Of a stretch of 49,238 nt of DNA, positions 8,390-15,428 are shown one piece after another. The translations under genes were made by a program, and so were the position numbers. Source of the stretch: an uncultured Gammaproteobacteria bacterium (GTDB lineage Bacteria > Pseudomonadota > Gammaproteobacteria > Steroidobacterales > XN24). The DNA lies in the NCBI GenBank assembly GCA_937924335.1, contig CALDWW010000019.1, forward strand, positions 1-49,238, read 5' to 3'. The notes beneath the pieces are model-generated. The model did no database searches. It had not been told where the DNA came from and saw only the letters and a program-made list of their open reading frames with translations. Each line of letters begins with the position of its first letter. Position 1 is the stretch's first letter.

Positions 8390-8716
8390 CTTGTGAAGTC
8401 TCGCCCAGAGCGCCGCAAGAATGGCGGCTCGGAGACGGATTATAAGACGGGGACGCCAGGAGACCGAAAGACGGACCTGACTTCAGGACGCGGGTTTCTC
8501 AAGCTGATGGGGCAGAGCCAGATAGAAACCGGATCTGGAACCGGCGCGATGATGTTCTCTGCTGGACGCAGCGGCTGATCTGGCCTTGCTGACCCAGGTC
8601 CAGCGATCGCGTGCGTGGGTCGAATTGATACAGCCGGCCGGTGAAGCCATCTGCTGTGACTTGTTCATCGAAAAGTACTCCCGTCTCCCCTGATGAAATC
8701 GGAATTTGTCGATCGC
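8390..8716. other. Spacer with two overlapping candidate small ORFs
   Basis: No known gene is seen. Two minus-strand frames compete. One, 8483-8668 (61 codons), has ATG preceded by GGGAG at nine bases and contains D-R-W-T-W-V-S-K-A-R. The other, ending at 8499, reads T-A-D-G-F-T-G-R-L-Y-Q-F-D-P-R-T-R-S. Third-position GC is similar in both, so neither can be preferred. The 8390-8482 part shows nothing. Confidence 0.35.
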
Positions 8717-8962
8717 TCAGGTGTCCTGGTCCCAGTCGGCCCGAACCCTGGCGGTCCATGCCTTATAGCCTTTCCACGTGTAGATCGAGTCAGGTCCCTG
8801 ACGTCTGGCGCCAGATCTGTCGAGTTTGTTGAGCCAGCCGCGGTAGGCTTCCCAGCCGACCGCAGAATCGGGAGGCTGATGCTCATATCGATCCTTACTC
8901 GCCCGTGAATTGCTTCCGGCCTCATTTGATCGCTTGTTCTTGGGGCGACGATCTGCGGGCAC
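8717..8962 (-). CDS. Small basic/aromatic hypothetical protein
   Basis: The 81-residue product starts at GTG 8962, chosen because GGAG lies six bases upstream. The first third is polar and rich in Lys, Arg and Asn. The rest has two related aromatic blocks: V-G-W-E-A-Y-R-G-W-L-N-K-L-D-R and Y-T-W-K-G-Y-K-A-W-T-A-R-V-R, each W-x-(A/G)-Y-(R/K)-x-W followed by a short basic helix. Such internal similarity and high tryptophan content are unlikely in random sequence, so I think it is a real gene, although I do not recognise a family. It has no signal peptide or membrane segment. Confidence 0.5.
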   Translation of the reverse strand: MPADRRPKNKRSNEAGSNSRASKDRYEHQPPDSAVGWEAYRGWLNKLDRSGARRQGPDSIYTWKGYKAWTARVRADWDQDT

Positions 8963-9112
8963 AAGAGTCTCCACTGGCAACTATCGGCTATGCAGCTTAG
9001 GTAGGCTCGCCGTGTGTGACCGTGAAGCACTTCACATAGTGGCATCCGGCTGGGGTGACGGCCTGTAAAGTGTGATCCGGTTAACGTTCCGGCGACATCG
9101 GGGAGATCGCGA

Positions 9113-10486
9113 CTAGTCGACTACACGGTAGCAGGGCGTGTATTCGACGCCGGGCAACCGCATCCTTGCCTGAGAAATGAACGCTCTCAGAAGCTCATCG
9201 AGAGGCCTCATCACTTCCTTGTCACCACGGATCTCGAACGGTCCATGCGCCTCGATGGCGCGAATCCCCGCGTCCTTGACGTTGCCCGCCACGATCCCGG
9301 AAAACGCGCGTCGCAGGTTGGCGGCGAGCATGTGGACCGGCAGATCTTTCCGCAGACTCAGCGACGCCATCTCCTCGTGGCTCCCCGAAAATGGCGCCTG
9401 GAACAGCGGATCGACCCCGAGTCTCCAGTTGAAATAGAACGCGTCCGCAGTCTCGCGCCGGTAGCGACGGACCCGACCCAGGTCTTCGACCATCTCGACT
9501 GCCACCCTTTGCGGATCGTCGATGATGATTCGGTATCGGCCGGCGACCGAGTCGCCCAGGCTGCCGCGAACAAAGGCGTCGAGCTGGGCGAAGTAAGCGC
9601 GGCTGGACTCCGGCCCTGTCAGCACCAGCGGGAAAGGAATACCGTCGTTTTCAGGATTCAGCAGCACGCCCAGGATGTACAGCAACTCTTCCGCGGTCCC
9701 GACGCCACCCGGAAAGATAACGAATCCGTGACCCAGGCGGATGAAGCCCTCCAGGCGTTTCTCGATATCGGGCATGATGACGAGTTCGTTGACGATCGGG
9801 TTAGGAGCCTCTGCAGCGATGATCCCTGGTTCGCTGATACCGACATAGCGGCCATCACCGATTCGCTGCTTCGCGTGCCCGACTGCCGCGCCTTTCATCG
9901 GCCCCTTCATCGCACCCGGGCCGCATCCGGTGCAGACATCGAGTCCGCGCAGCCCGAACTCATATCCGACGACCTTGGAATAGTCATATTCGGCGCGTCC
10001 GATGGCGTGACCGCCCCAGCAGACAACGAGATTCGGCCCGACGCGCGGCCGCATGACCCGGGCGTTCCGCAGGATGTGGAAGACAGCTTCTGTGATGCCG
10101 CCGGGAGTATCCAGCCCTACCCGGCCGTCGAACTCTGTGCTCACGTAGACGACATCCCGCAATACGGAGAACAGGTGATCGCGGATGCCGAGGATGAGCT
10201 TCCCGTCCACGAATGCGCTTGCAGGAGCGTTCCTCAGTCGCAGCCGAATGCCTCTCTCCTGCTGCAGCAGATCAACTTCAAAGTCTTGGTACGCCTCATA
10301 TATCGCCCTGGCATCATCCATATCGCCGCCGCAATTGAGAACTGCCAGCGCGCAACTTCTGAAGGTCTCGTGCATCCCGCCGAGACCCGCGTCCTTTAGC
10401 TTTCCGACCTCTGCGCGGGACAGCATGTCGAGGCTGCCTACCGGCGACACAAAAATTTCCTCTCTGAGGATGCTCAATTCAATCAC
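9113..10486 (-). CDS. ppnN: Pyrimidine/purine nucleotide 5'-monophosphate nucleosidase
   Basis: The 457-residue protein matches E. coli PpnN (YgdH) in length and layout: an N-terminal segment beginning SPVGSLDMLSRAEV, a central LOG-type Rossmann domain with the nucleotide-binding P-G-G-V-G-T-A-E-E motif (about residue 260), and a C-terminal extension. It hydrolyses nucleoside monophosphates to free base and ribose 5-phosphate; the E. coli enzyme is activated by (p)ppGpp. GTG 10486 overlaps the amidase stop by 8 bp. A second possible start is the GTG of VSPVGS, which has AGAGAGGA seven bases upstream and gives a protein 13 residues shorter. It ends the long minus-strand run. Confidence 0.93.
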   Translation of the reverse strand: MIELSILREEIFVSPVGSLDMLSRAEVGKLKDAGLGGMHETFRSCALAVLNCGGDMDDARAIYEAYQDFEVDLLQQERGIRLRLRNAPASAFVDGKLILGIRDHLFSVLRDVVYVSTEFDGRVGLDTPGGITEAVFHILRNARVMRPRVGPNLVVCWGGHAIGRAEYDYSKVVGYEFGLRGLDVCTGCGPGAMKGPMKGAAVGHAKQRIGDGRYVGISEPGIIAAEAPNPIVNELVIMPDIEKRLEGFIRLGHGFVIFPGGVGTAEELLYILGVLLNPENDGIPFPLVLTGPESSRAYFAQLDAFVRGSLGDSVAGRYRIIIDDPQRVAVEMVEDLGRVRRYRRETADAFYFNWRLGVDPLFQAPFSGSHEEMASLSLRKDLPVHMLAANLRRAFSGIVAGNVKDAGIRAIEAHGPFEIRGDKEVMRPLDELLRAFISQARMRLPGVEYTPCYRVVD

Positions 10487-11894
10487 CCCCTGACGGCGGT
10501 AGCCCGATCGACGTTTCCGCCCACTCCGCTACTTCCAGCAGCATCGCTTCGGATCCCGGCCTGGCCACCAGCATGACCCCTGGCGGCAGGCCGGAAGCCG
10601 CATCCTTCATGCGCCACGCAGGGATGGTCACCGCGGGCAGGTTGAGATAGTTGCACAAGGTCAACGGCGTTAGCAGCTTGTTCACACCCGGCCTGAATGA
10701 CAGCCTGTTCATTTCTCCATGCCGGGGTGCCAGGGTGCCGAGAGTCGGCAAAATCAGCACTCCATCCTCGCCCAGCAACTCGTATATGTTCCTGCGAGCC
10801 GACTCGAATCGCTCGACAACTCTCATCGCCGCGGCGCGGCGGCGGAATCTGGTCAATCGCCCAACCGCGATAAGGCTGAGCAGGCCTGGATAGATTTCGC
10901 CGCGACCGCGCCAGCGTCGGATCACCTCCCGCGGCAACGACAGGCGCCGGCCATCCGTCTCGGCGAGCTGACCCTCGAGCAACGGCAGGAGTTCCCAACC
11001 CAGGAAGCGGGCCATGTCGTGATACCAGCGGCGAACGTTGCCAAGCGACGCCGAGTGAATTCGCATCCCGGCAGAGGCGAGAGCCTCCTTCGCCGCGTCG
11101 ACCGCGGCAGGGATAGCCTGGCTGCGAAAAGCCACCGGGAAACCTGCCGGTTCGATAAGACGCAGGTGCCCCGGGTCGCGGCCGCCGGCGATCTGCTCGC
11201 CGCTGAGCACCTGGTACATGAGTCGGGCATCACGGACCGATCGCGTTATCGGACCGGCACATAGCCAACTGTCTGTATAGCAGCCGACAAGCTGGGGCCA
11301 ACTGCCAGCCTTGCTGACCGACTGTGAGGCTGGTTTGAACCCGACCAGGCCGCAGAAACTAGCCGGGATCCGGATTGAGCCGAGTATGTCGGAGCCCAGG
11401 CCCGCCGCGCTCCCGCCGCTTGCTACGATGGCGCCCTCTCCGCCCGAGGAGCCGCCGCAGGTTCGCTCCGGATCAAGCGGGTTCCGGGTACGGCCATACC
11501 TGAGGTTGTCCGTTTCGCCGGCCATGGCGAATTCCGGAACGTTGGTGCGCGCCACAACGATGGCGCCCGCGGCTTTCAGGCGCGTTACGGCCGTGGCGTC
11601 CTGTTCGAACTGCAGCGGTTCCATGCGAATGGATCCGGCCGTGACATACTGCCCGCGAAGGCCGAAAGTCTCCTTGATCGAGACCGGCAGCCCCGACAAT
11701 GGCCCGGGCCGGGGGTTGCGAGCCTCATGTATCGCCTCGTCCCGGAATACACGCACTGCCGCATTGAGCAGATCGTCGGAGAGCTGAAGTCGATCCAGGT
11801 GCGTTGATACGACCTCTAACGCGGTGACTTTCCCCTGGCGCATCGAATGCAGGAGCCCCGTTGCATCGGTGCGCCCGCCGTTGCTTTCAGGCAT
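10479..11894 (-). CDS. Amidase-signature-family hydrolase
   Basis: The protein (471 residues from ATG 11894) has the amidase-signature Ser-cisSer-Lys triad: Lys in GLPVSIKETFG (about residue 74), G-G-S-S-G-G-E-G about 70 residues later, and the nucleophile in LGSDILGSIRIPAS. Enzymes of this group hydrolyse carboxamides such as indoleacetamide or fatty-acid amides; the GSD(I/V)xGSxRxPA pattern does not fix the substrate. No gatB/gatC partners are nearby, so it is probably not GatA. An earlier in-frame ATG at 11912 would overlap the upstream oxygenase by 26 bp; the chosen one overlaps by 8. Its stop overlaps ppnN, implying coupling. Confidence 0.87.
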   Translation of the reverse strand: MPESNGGRTDATGLLHSMRQGKVTALEVVSTHLDRLQLSDDLLNAAVRVFRDEAIHEARNPRPGPLSGLPVSIKETFGLRGQYVTAGSIRMEPLQFEQDATAVTRLKAAGAIVVARTNVPEFAMAGETDNLRYGRTRNPLDPERTCGGSSGGEGAIVASGGSAAGLGSDILGSIRIPASFCGLVGFKPASQSVSKAGSWPQLVGCYTDSWLCAGPITRSVRDARLMYQVLSGEQIAGGRDPGHLRLIEPAGFPVAFRSQAIPAAVDAAKEALASAGMRIHSASLGNVRRWYHDMARFLGWELLPLLEGQLAETDGRRLSLPREVIRRWRGRGEIYPGLLSLIAVGRLTRFRRRAAAMRVVERFESARRNIYELLGEDGVLILPTLGTLAPRHGEMNRLSFRPGVNKLLTPLTLCNYLNLPAVTIPAWRMKDAASGLPPGVMLVARPGSEAMLLEVAEWAETSIGLPPSGGD

Positions 11895-12585
11895 CTTGGG
11901 TCGGCACGGCATGCGGCCGGCGCCCCGCTCGGTTTATCCAGCAGTTAAAGGCCACAACGATCCTCGGCCGCTCCCCCAGATAGGGGTAAATCTCGTGCCT
12001 GAGATAGGACGGGAACAGGACAATCTGACCACGTCGATGACGCCAGTCGCAGGTACCCATGGTCCAGGGCGACCGTAACTCGCGATTGCCCGAATCGGAA
12101 TACATGTCTATGTGCGTGCGGGGATCGTGAAAACGAACGAGTCCACTGTCCGACCGCCCCTCAACGATCTCTCCCGGATGCACGCAGAAGATGCCGGACC
12201 AGGAGGCATTAGGATGATTGTGCTGTCCCTGGTAGCCGTGTTTCCTCGTGATGTGAAACCAGGCGTGATAGTCGAACTGCAGCGACGCCATTGCCGCATC
12301 ATCGTAGCCGTTGAGATCCTGCACCACCCTGGCCAGCTGAGCATGACACCAGCCTGTCAGCTGCCGGACGGGAGTATCTGGCCAACGGAACAGGTCAAAC
12401 CGGCTTTCGAACAACTCGCCATGCATCGTGTCGATGTACTTCTGGTGTCGAACGGCATCACCCTGACCCTCCTTCTCCAGGAACAGGCGCTCCAGTTCAT
12501 CGCACAGGCGCTCATGTTGCTCCATCTGCGCGTGAGCGATAGGGACAGCGAAGAAGCTCTCCAGTGTGGGCCCGGACTCGCTCAT
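11887..12585 (-). CDS. Putative 2OG-Fe(II) oxygenase, TIGR02466/PF13759-like
   Basis: This 232-residue protein fits the double-stranded beta-helix oxygenase family typified by PF13759. The core reads YHAWFHITRKHGYQGQHNHPNASWSGIFCVHPG, then GLVRFHDPR, then GQIVLFPSYLRHEIYPY and RIVVAFN. Likely iron ligands include His124 and His197, and Arg208 is placed to hold the 2-oxoglutarate carboxylate. It should couple oxidative decarboxylation of 2-oxoglutarate to hydroxylation of an unknown substrate. It is unrelated in sequence order to the second oxygenase 0.7 kb upstream. It is followed with overlap by the amidase gene. Confidence 0.85.
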   Translation of the reverse strand: MSESGPTLESFFAVPIAHAQMEQHERLCDELERLFLEKEGQGDAVRHQKYIDTMHGELFESRFDLFRWPDTPVRQLTGWCHAQLARVVQDLNGYDDAAMASLQFDYHAWFHITRKHGYQGQHNHPNASWSGIFCVHPGEIVEGRSDSGLVRFHDPRTHIDMYSDSGNRELRSPWTMGTCDWRHRRGQIVLFPSYLRHEIYPYLGERPRIVVAFNCWINRAGRRPHAVPTQDA

Positions 12586-12607
12586 TGATGTCTCGGCACA
12601 AGCGGAT

Positions 12608-13243
12608 TCACGGCAGGATCGTGATAGGCGTGTTGTCGTCCACCGATAACCAGATGTCGATCATGGCCTGATTGCTGACCGCGATGCAGCCGTCGGTCCA
12701 GTCCTCATTCAGATAGTCGGTCGTCGTAGGCGGACTGTCATTCGGCAGACCATGGATCATGATCATCCCGCCCGGGTCGCGTCCGGCAGCCCTGGCCCGC
12801 TGAATGTCATCAGCATTTGGATAAGAGACATGGATCGACATATAGAAGTCGCTGGTCGGGTTGCGCCAGTCGAGATAGTAGTCGCCCTCCGGCGTTCGCA
12901 AGTCGCCCTCCCGCGACTTGTGGCCTGCAGGACGTCCGCCTAGGGAAACAGAATAACTGCGCAGGATCTGGTCGTCCCGCATCAGATGGAGCAATCGCTC
13001 ACTCTTGACGACCAGTACCCGGTCCGCGCGCCAGACGTCGTCTTCGATCGTGGCGTAGTCCGCGATCGCGGATGTGGTCGTCGCCAGCACACAGAGCGGC
13101 ATCACCGCACGTCGCAACATCGCTGCAGCTTGTGTACGCAGATAGCGAGCTGATCGTTGCACATTCATTCGGCGCCAGCGCTGCCTGGCGATCCGCGGCC
13201 AATCAGCGACGTTGCGTTTCAAGGCGTCCTCGAAATTTCTCAT
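12608..13243 (-). CDS. YafK-type murein L,D-transpeptidase-family protein
   Basis: A signal-like segment (MLRRAVMPLCVLATTTSAIA, about residues 42-61) precedes a YkuD domain. The catalytic block is H164-G-L-P ... D-W-T-D-G-C186-I-A-V-S-N, the form found in the COG3034 group that includes E. coli YafK/DpaA rather than the HG...S-x-G-C-R of classical Ldt enzymes. YafK-group enzymes act on peptidoglycan, in E. coli detaching Braun lipoprotein. The first 40 residues are basic and unusual for a signal peptide, so the true start may be Met26 or Met42. It lies 22 bp before the TIGR02466-like oxygenase gene. Confidence 0.88.
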   Translation of the reverse strand: MRNFEDALKRNVADWPRIARQRWRRMNVQRSARYLRTQAAAMLRRAVMPLCVLATTTSAIADYATIEDDVWRADRVLVVKSERLLHLMRDDQILRSYSVSLGGRPAGHKSREGDLRTPEGDYYLDWRNPTSDFYMSIHVSYPNADDIQRARAAGRDPGGMIMIHGLPNDSPPTTTDYLNEDWTDGCIAVSNQAMIDIWLSVDDNTPITILP

Positions 13244-13260
13244 GCCAACAACATTCCTGA

Positions 13261-13863
13261 TCAGGGTGTAGGGCTATCCTCGGCCCTGGTCAGACAGAAA
13301 GCCATGGTGACGCGCAAGTCCTGGGTGTTCCGGGTCGGCGGCCGACCCCAGTGATGATGGCGCGCATCGAAGAAAACTATCCGGCCTGGTTTCGGTACCA
13401 CGGCATAAACAACCTCGGTTCTCGCCTTGTTGTAGAAGACAGTCTCTCCGCCCCAGTCTACGTGCCATTTCGGGTTGAGATAGATCAACACCGTATACCA
13501 GCCCTCTTTTTCATGAGGACAGTCGGTGTGGATGGCGTTCTCCACCCCGTAGGTCTGACCGTTGACGAATATGTCCCGGATCGTGAATTTGAATGGCTGC
13601 AATCCCTGCTGCAATCGTGACCAGACACGCTGGATCAGCTCGGGGGTGTCTTCGATGCGGTGGGGATCATCCGACTCGTGGCGCTCCTCCAGCATCACCG
13701 AAGCACCCCAGAACGGGTTGGCGCTGTACTTCGCGTCAGCCACATCGCCGTAACGCCAACCAAGCTTTGTCGAGGCCACGGCGTACTGAAACAACTCCTC
13801 GATCATCGCGGGATCGAAGGCCCCGTCCACGACGTGGATCGCTTTGTTCTCGATCTTTAGCAT
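13261..13863 (-). CDS. 2OG-Fe(II) oxygenase, prolyl-hydroxylase-like
   Basis: The 200-residue protein has the His-x-Asp...His arrangement of 2OG-Fe(II) dioxygenases: His112-Thr-Asp114 in AIHTDCPHEKEG, a distal His at 170-171 in FFDARHHHWGRPP, and Arg184 in QDLRVTMAF for 2-oxoglutarate. The strand WYTVLIYLNPKWHVDWGGETVFY between them is typical of the P4Hc-like fold. The substrate, a protein side chain or a small molecule, is unknown. No export signal is present. It sits 17 bp upstream of the L,D-transpeptidase gene and 35 bp after the CysZ-like gene, within the same run. Confidence 0.88.
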   Translation of the reverse strand: MLKIENKAIHVVDGAFDPAMIEELFQYAVASTKLGWRYGDVADAKYSANPFWGASVMLEERHESDDPHRIEDTPELIQRVWSRLQQGLQPFKFTIRDIFVNGQTYGVENAIHTDCPHEKEGWYTVLIYLNPKWHVDWGGETVFYNKARTEVVYAVVPKPGRIVFFDARHHHWGRPPTRNTQDLRVTMAFCLTRAEDSPTP

Positions 13864-13898
13864 CGGAAATAGTGTCCCATGACTGGTGAGGTATTTTA

Positions 13899-14636
13899 TT
13901 ACACATCCTGCCGGGATCCGGCCAGTCGGTCACTCCACATGAGGCTCGCGCCGATAACAGCGGACGGCATAGCCACAAGGTTCAAGCCAGGGATCACGGT
14001 CATTGTAAGAACCCCCGCCCCGAACCCGAGAGTGAGCCAGCGGTTGGCCCTCAGGATGCGACGTTCCTCGCTGAGGCGCAGTCCGCAGTTGGCGAGCGGG
14101 TAATCACAGTACTCGACGGCCAGCAACCATGCGCCATAAACCGCCCAGGCCAGCGGCGCCAGGATGTTCAGGCCAGGAATGACCGCCACCAGGATGACCG
14201 GAATCGCAAGAAGGGCAAAATAGATCAACTTGCGCACTTCGGCGACTGGCGCCCGTACCACTTCCTGCCACAGGGGCAGTTGCGGCAATTCGTCCTGGGG
14301 CCGCTGCCAGCGCTGGACTTTTCCGGCCAGCAGTCCGTTGAACGGTGAACCAAGGAGATTTGCGATCAGGGTGAAACTGGTCCAGACGACGACCAGGACC
14401 GCTATCATCGCCAGCGGCCATATCAGCCATGCCAGCCAGTCGAGCCAATCGGGCAGCCAACGAGTGACGGCATCTTGGGCCCGGCCGAGAAACCCGATCA
14501 GCCACCATGAGCCGATCGCGAACACCACAGCGTTCAGAAGGATCGGCAACAACACGAAGGCGCGCAGTCCGGGTCTTGTTAACAGACGCAGTCCGCTGAG
14601 GCCGTACTTATAGCCGTCGACAAATGAACCTGTCAC
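13899..14636 (-). CDS. EI24/CysZ-family integral membrane protein
   Basis: The 245-residue protein has several membrane helices: about residues 25-50, 68-98, 138-170 and a late pair around 200-232. The order and signature match the CysZ/EI24 (formerly DUF540) family: G-x-x-x-L-x-R-P-G-L-R-A-F near the start, FTLIANLLGSPFNGLLAGKVQRW in the middle, and GLNLVAMPSAVIGASLMW near the end. E. coli CysZ imports sulfate. Sulfate transport here is inferred, since no cys genes are adjacent. The start is GTG 14636, with GGGAGGG eight bases upstream inside the end of the patatin gene and only 3 bp after its stop. Confidence 0.87.
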   Translation of the reverse strand: MTGSFVDGYKYGLSGLRLLTRPGLRAFVLLPILLNAVVFAIGSWWLIGFLGRAQDAVTRWLPDWLDWLAWLIWPLAMIAVLVVVWTSFTLIANLLGSPFNGLLAGKVQRWQRPQDELPQLPLWQEVVRAPVAEVRKLIYFALLAIPVILVAVIPGLNILAPLAWAVYGAWLLAVEYCDYPLANCGLRLSEERRILRANRWLTLGFGAGVLTMTVIPGLNLVAMPSAVIGASLMWSDRLAGSRQDV

Positions 14637-14639
14637 CAG

Positions 14640-15428
14640 TCAGACCCTCCCGTCCGCACCGAATCGGATCGTAGGTGTCAGACAGTCGCTCTCAAATTTC
14701 GAATCCAGCGCTGTCAATGTGGCCTCACGAGCGGCTCGCCAGGCATCTTTGCCAACCTCCAGCGCATCAGGGCCGGGGCGCGGCAAATCATCGATCACCA
14801 ATGAGACCATGTTGACCCGATCAGGCACGCGAAGAGCGGAGCTGCCACGACGTCTCCAGGGAGAACGGCTGGCTATGTGATGATAGAAAACCCGCTGGCC
14901 CGGATCGACACCGGCGAGACCGTGTCGGTCCGATACGCCGCCATCCACCAGAAGACCGCCGTCGAAGCGGATGGGATGGAACATGAAAGGGACGGCGCAA
15001 CTGGCGTAGAGAGCGTCGGCCAGGTCTCCTGCGTCAAGAACGCGGGTCCGCAGAGTGCGCAGGTCAAATGCCGAGACACGCAACGGCCATCCACAGTCCT
15101 CTATCCGACTCACCGGGCTGGCCGAGCGGATCAGAGATCGGAAGCGGCGACCACGAAGCAGGCCCAGCCCGGGTGCCGGATCCCAGAAGTCTCTCTTGCA
15201 CAAGGAAAAATAGAGGTCGCGGACCGCGCCCGCCGCCAGTCCAGCCGCCCACAGGCCTGCGGTCAGGGCGCCCGCGCTCGAGCCTGCGAGCCTCGCCGGT
15301 GGCAACCCGTCCTCCTCGAGCGCCGTCAACACTCCGCAGTGAGCAAAGAAGCTGAAGAACCCGGAGGACATCACCAGCGTGAAGGGCTCGGCGGCGAGCC
15401 ATTGGCGAAGTGTGTCCTGCACTCTCAC
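14640..15428 (-). CDS. Patatin-like phospholipase-family protein
   Basis: The 262-residue protein carries the patatin Ser-Asp dyad: Ser51 in G-S-S-A-G and Asp162 in VDGGVSD. The helix after the serine (ALTAGLWAAGLAAGAVRDLY) is typical. The N-terminal oxyanion loop is not the usual G-G-G-x-R-G: the sequence is M-S-S-G-F-F-S-F-F-A-H-C-G-V-L. I recall relatives with a similar G-F-F-x-F-F-A-H loop, so this looks like a subfamily feature rather than decay. It should hydrolyse acyl esters of lipids. GTG 15428 overlaps the stop of the M49-like gene (GTGA). Confidence 0.86.
   Translation of the reverse strand: MRVQDTLRQWLAAEPFTLVMSSGFFSFFAHCGVLTALEEDGLPPARLAGSSAGALTAGLWAAGLAAGAVRDLYFSLCKRDFWDPAPGLGLLRGRRFRSLIRSASPVSRIEDCGWPLRVSAFDLRTLRTRVLDAGDLADALYASCAVPFMFHPIRFDGGLLVDGGVSDRHGLAGVDPGQRVFYHHIASRSPWRRRGSSALRVPDRVNMVSLVIDDLPRPGPDALEVGKDAWRAAREATLTALDSKFESDCLTPTIRFGADGRV

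Noticed and set aside
9245..10399. 384-codon plus-strand frame inside ppnN
   Set aside because: Antisense to a clearly recognisable gene; its translation shows no family features.
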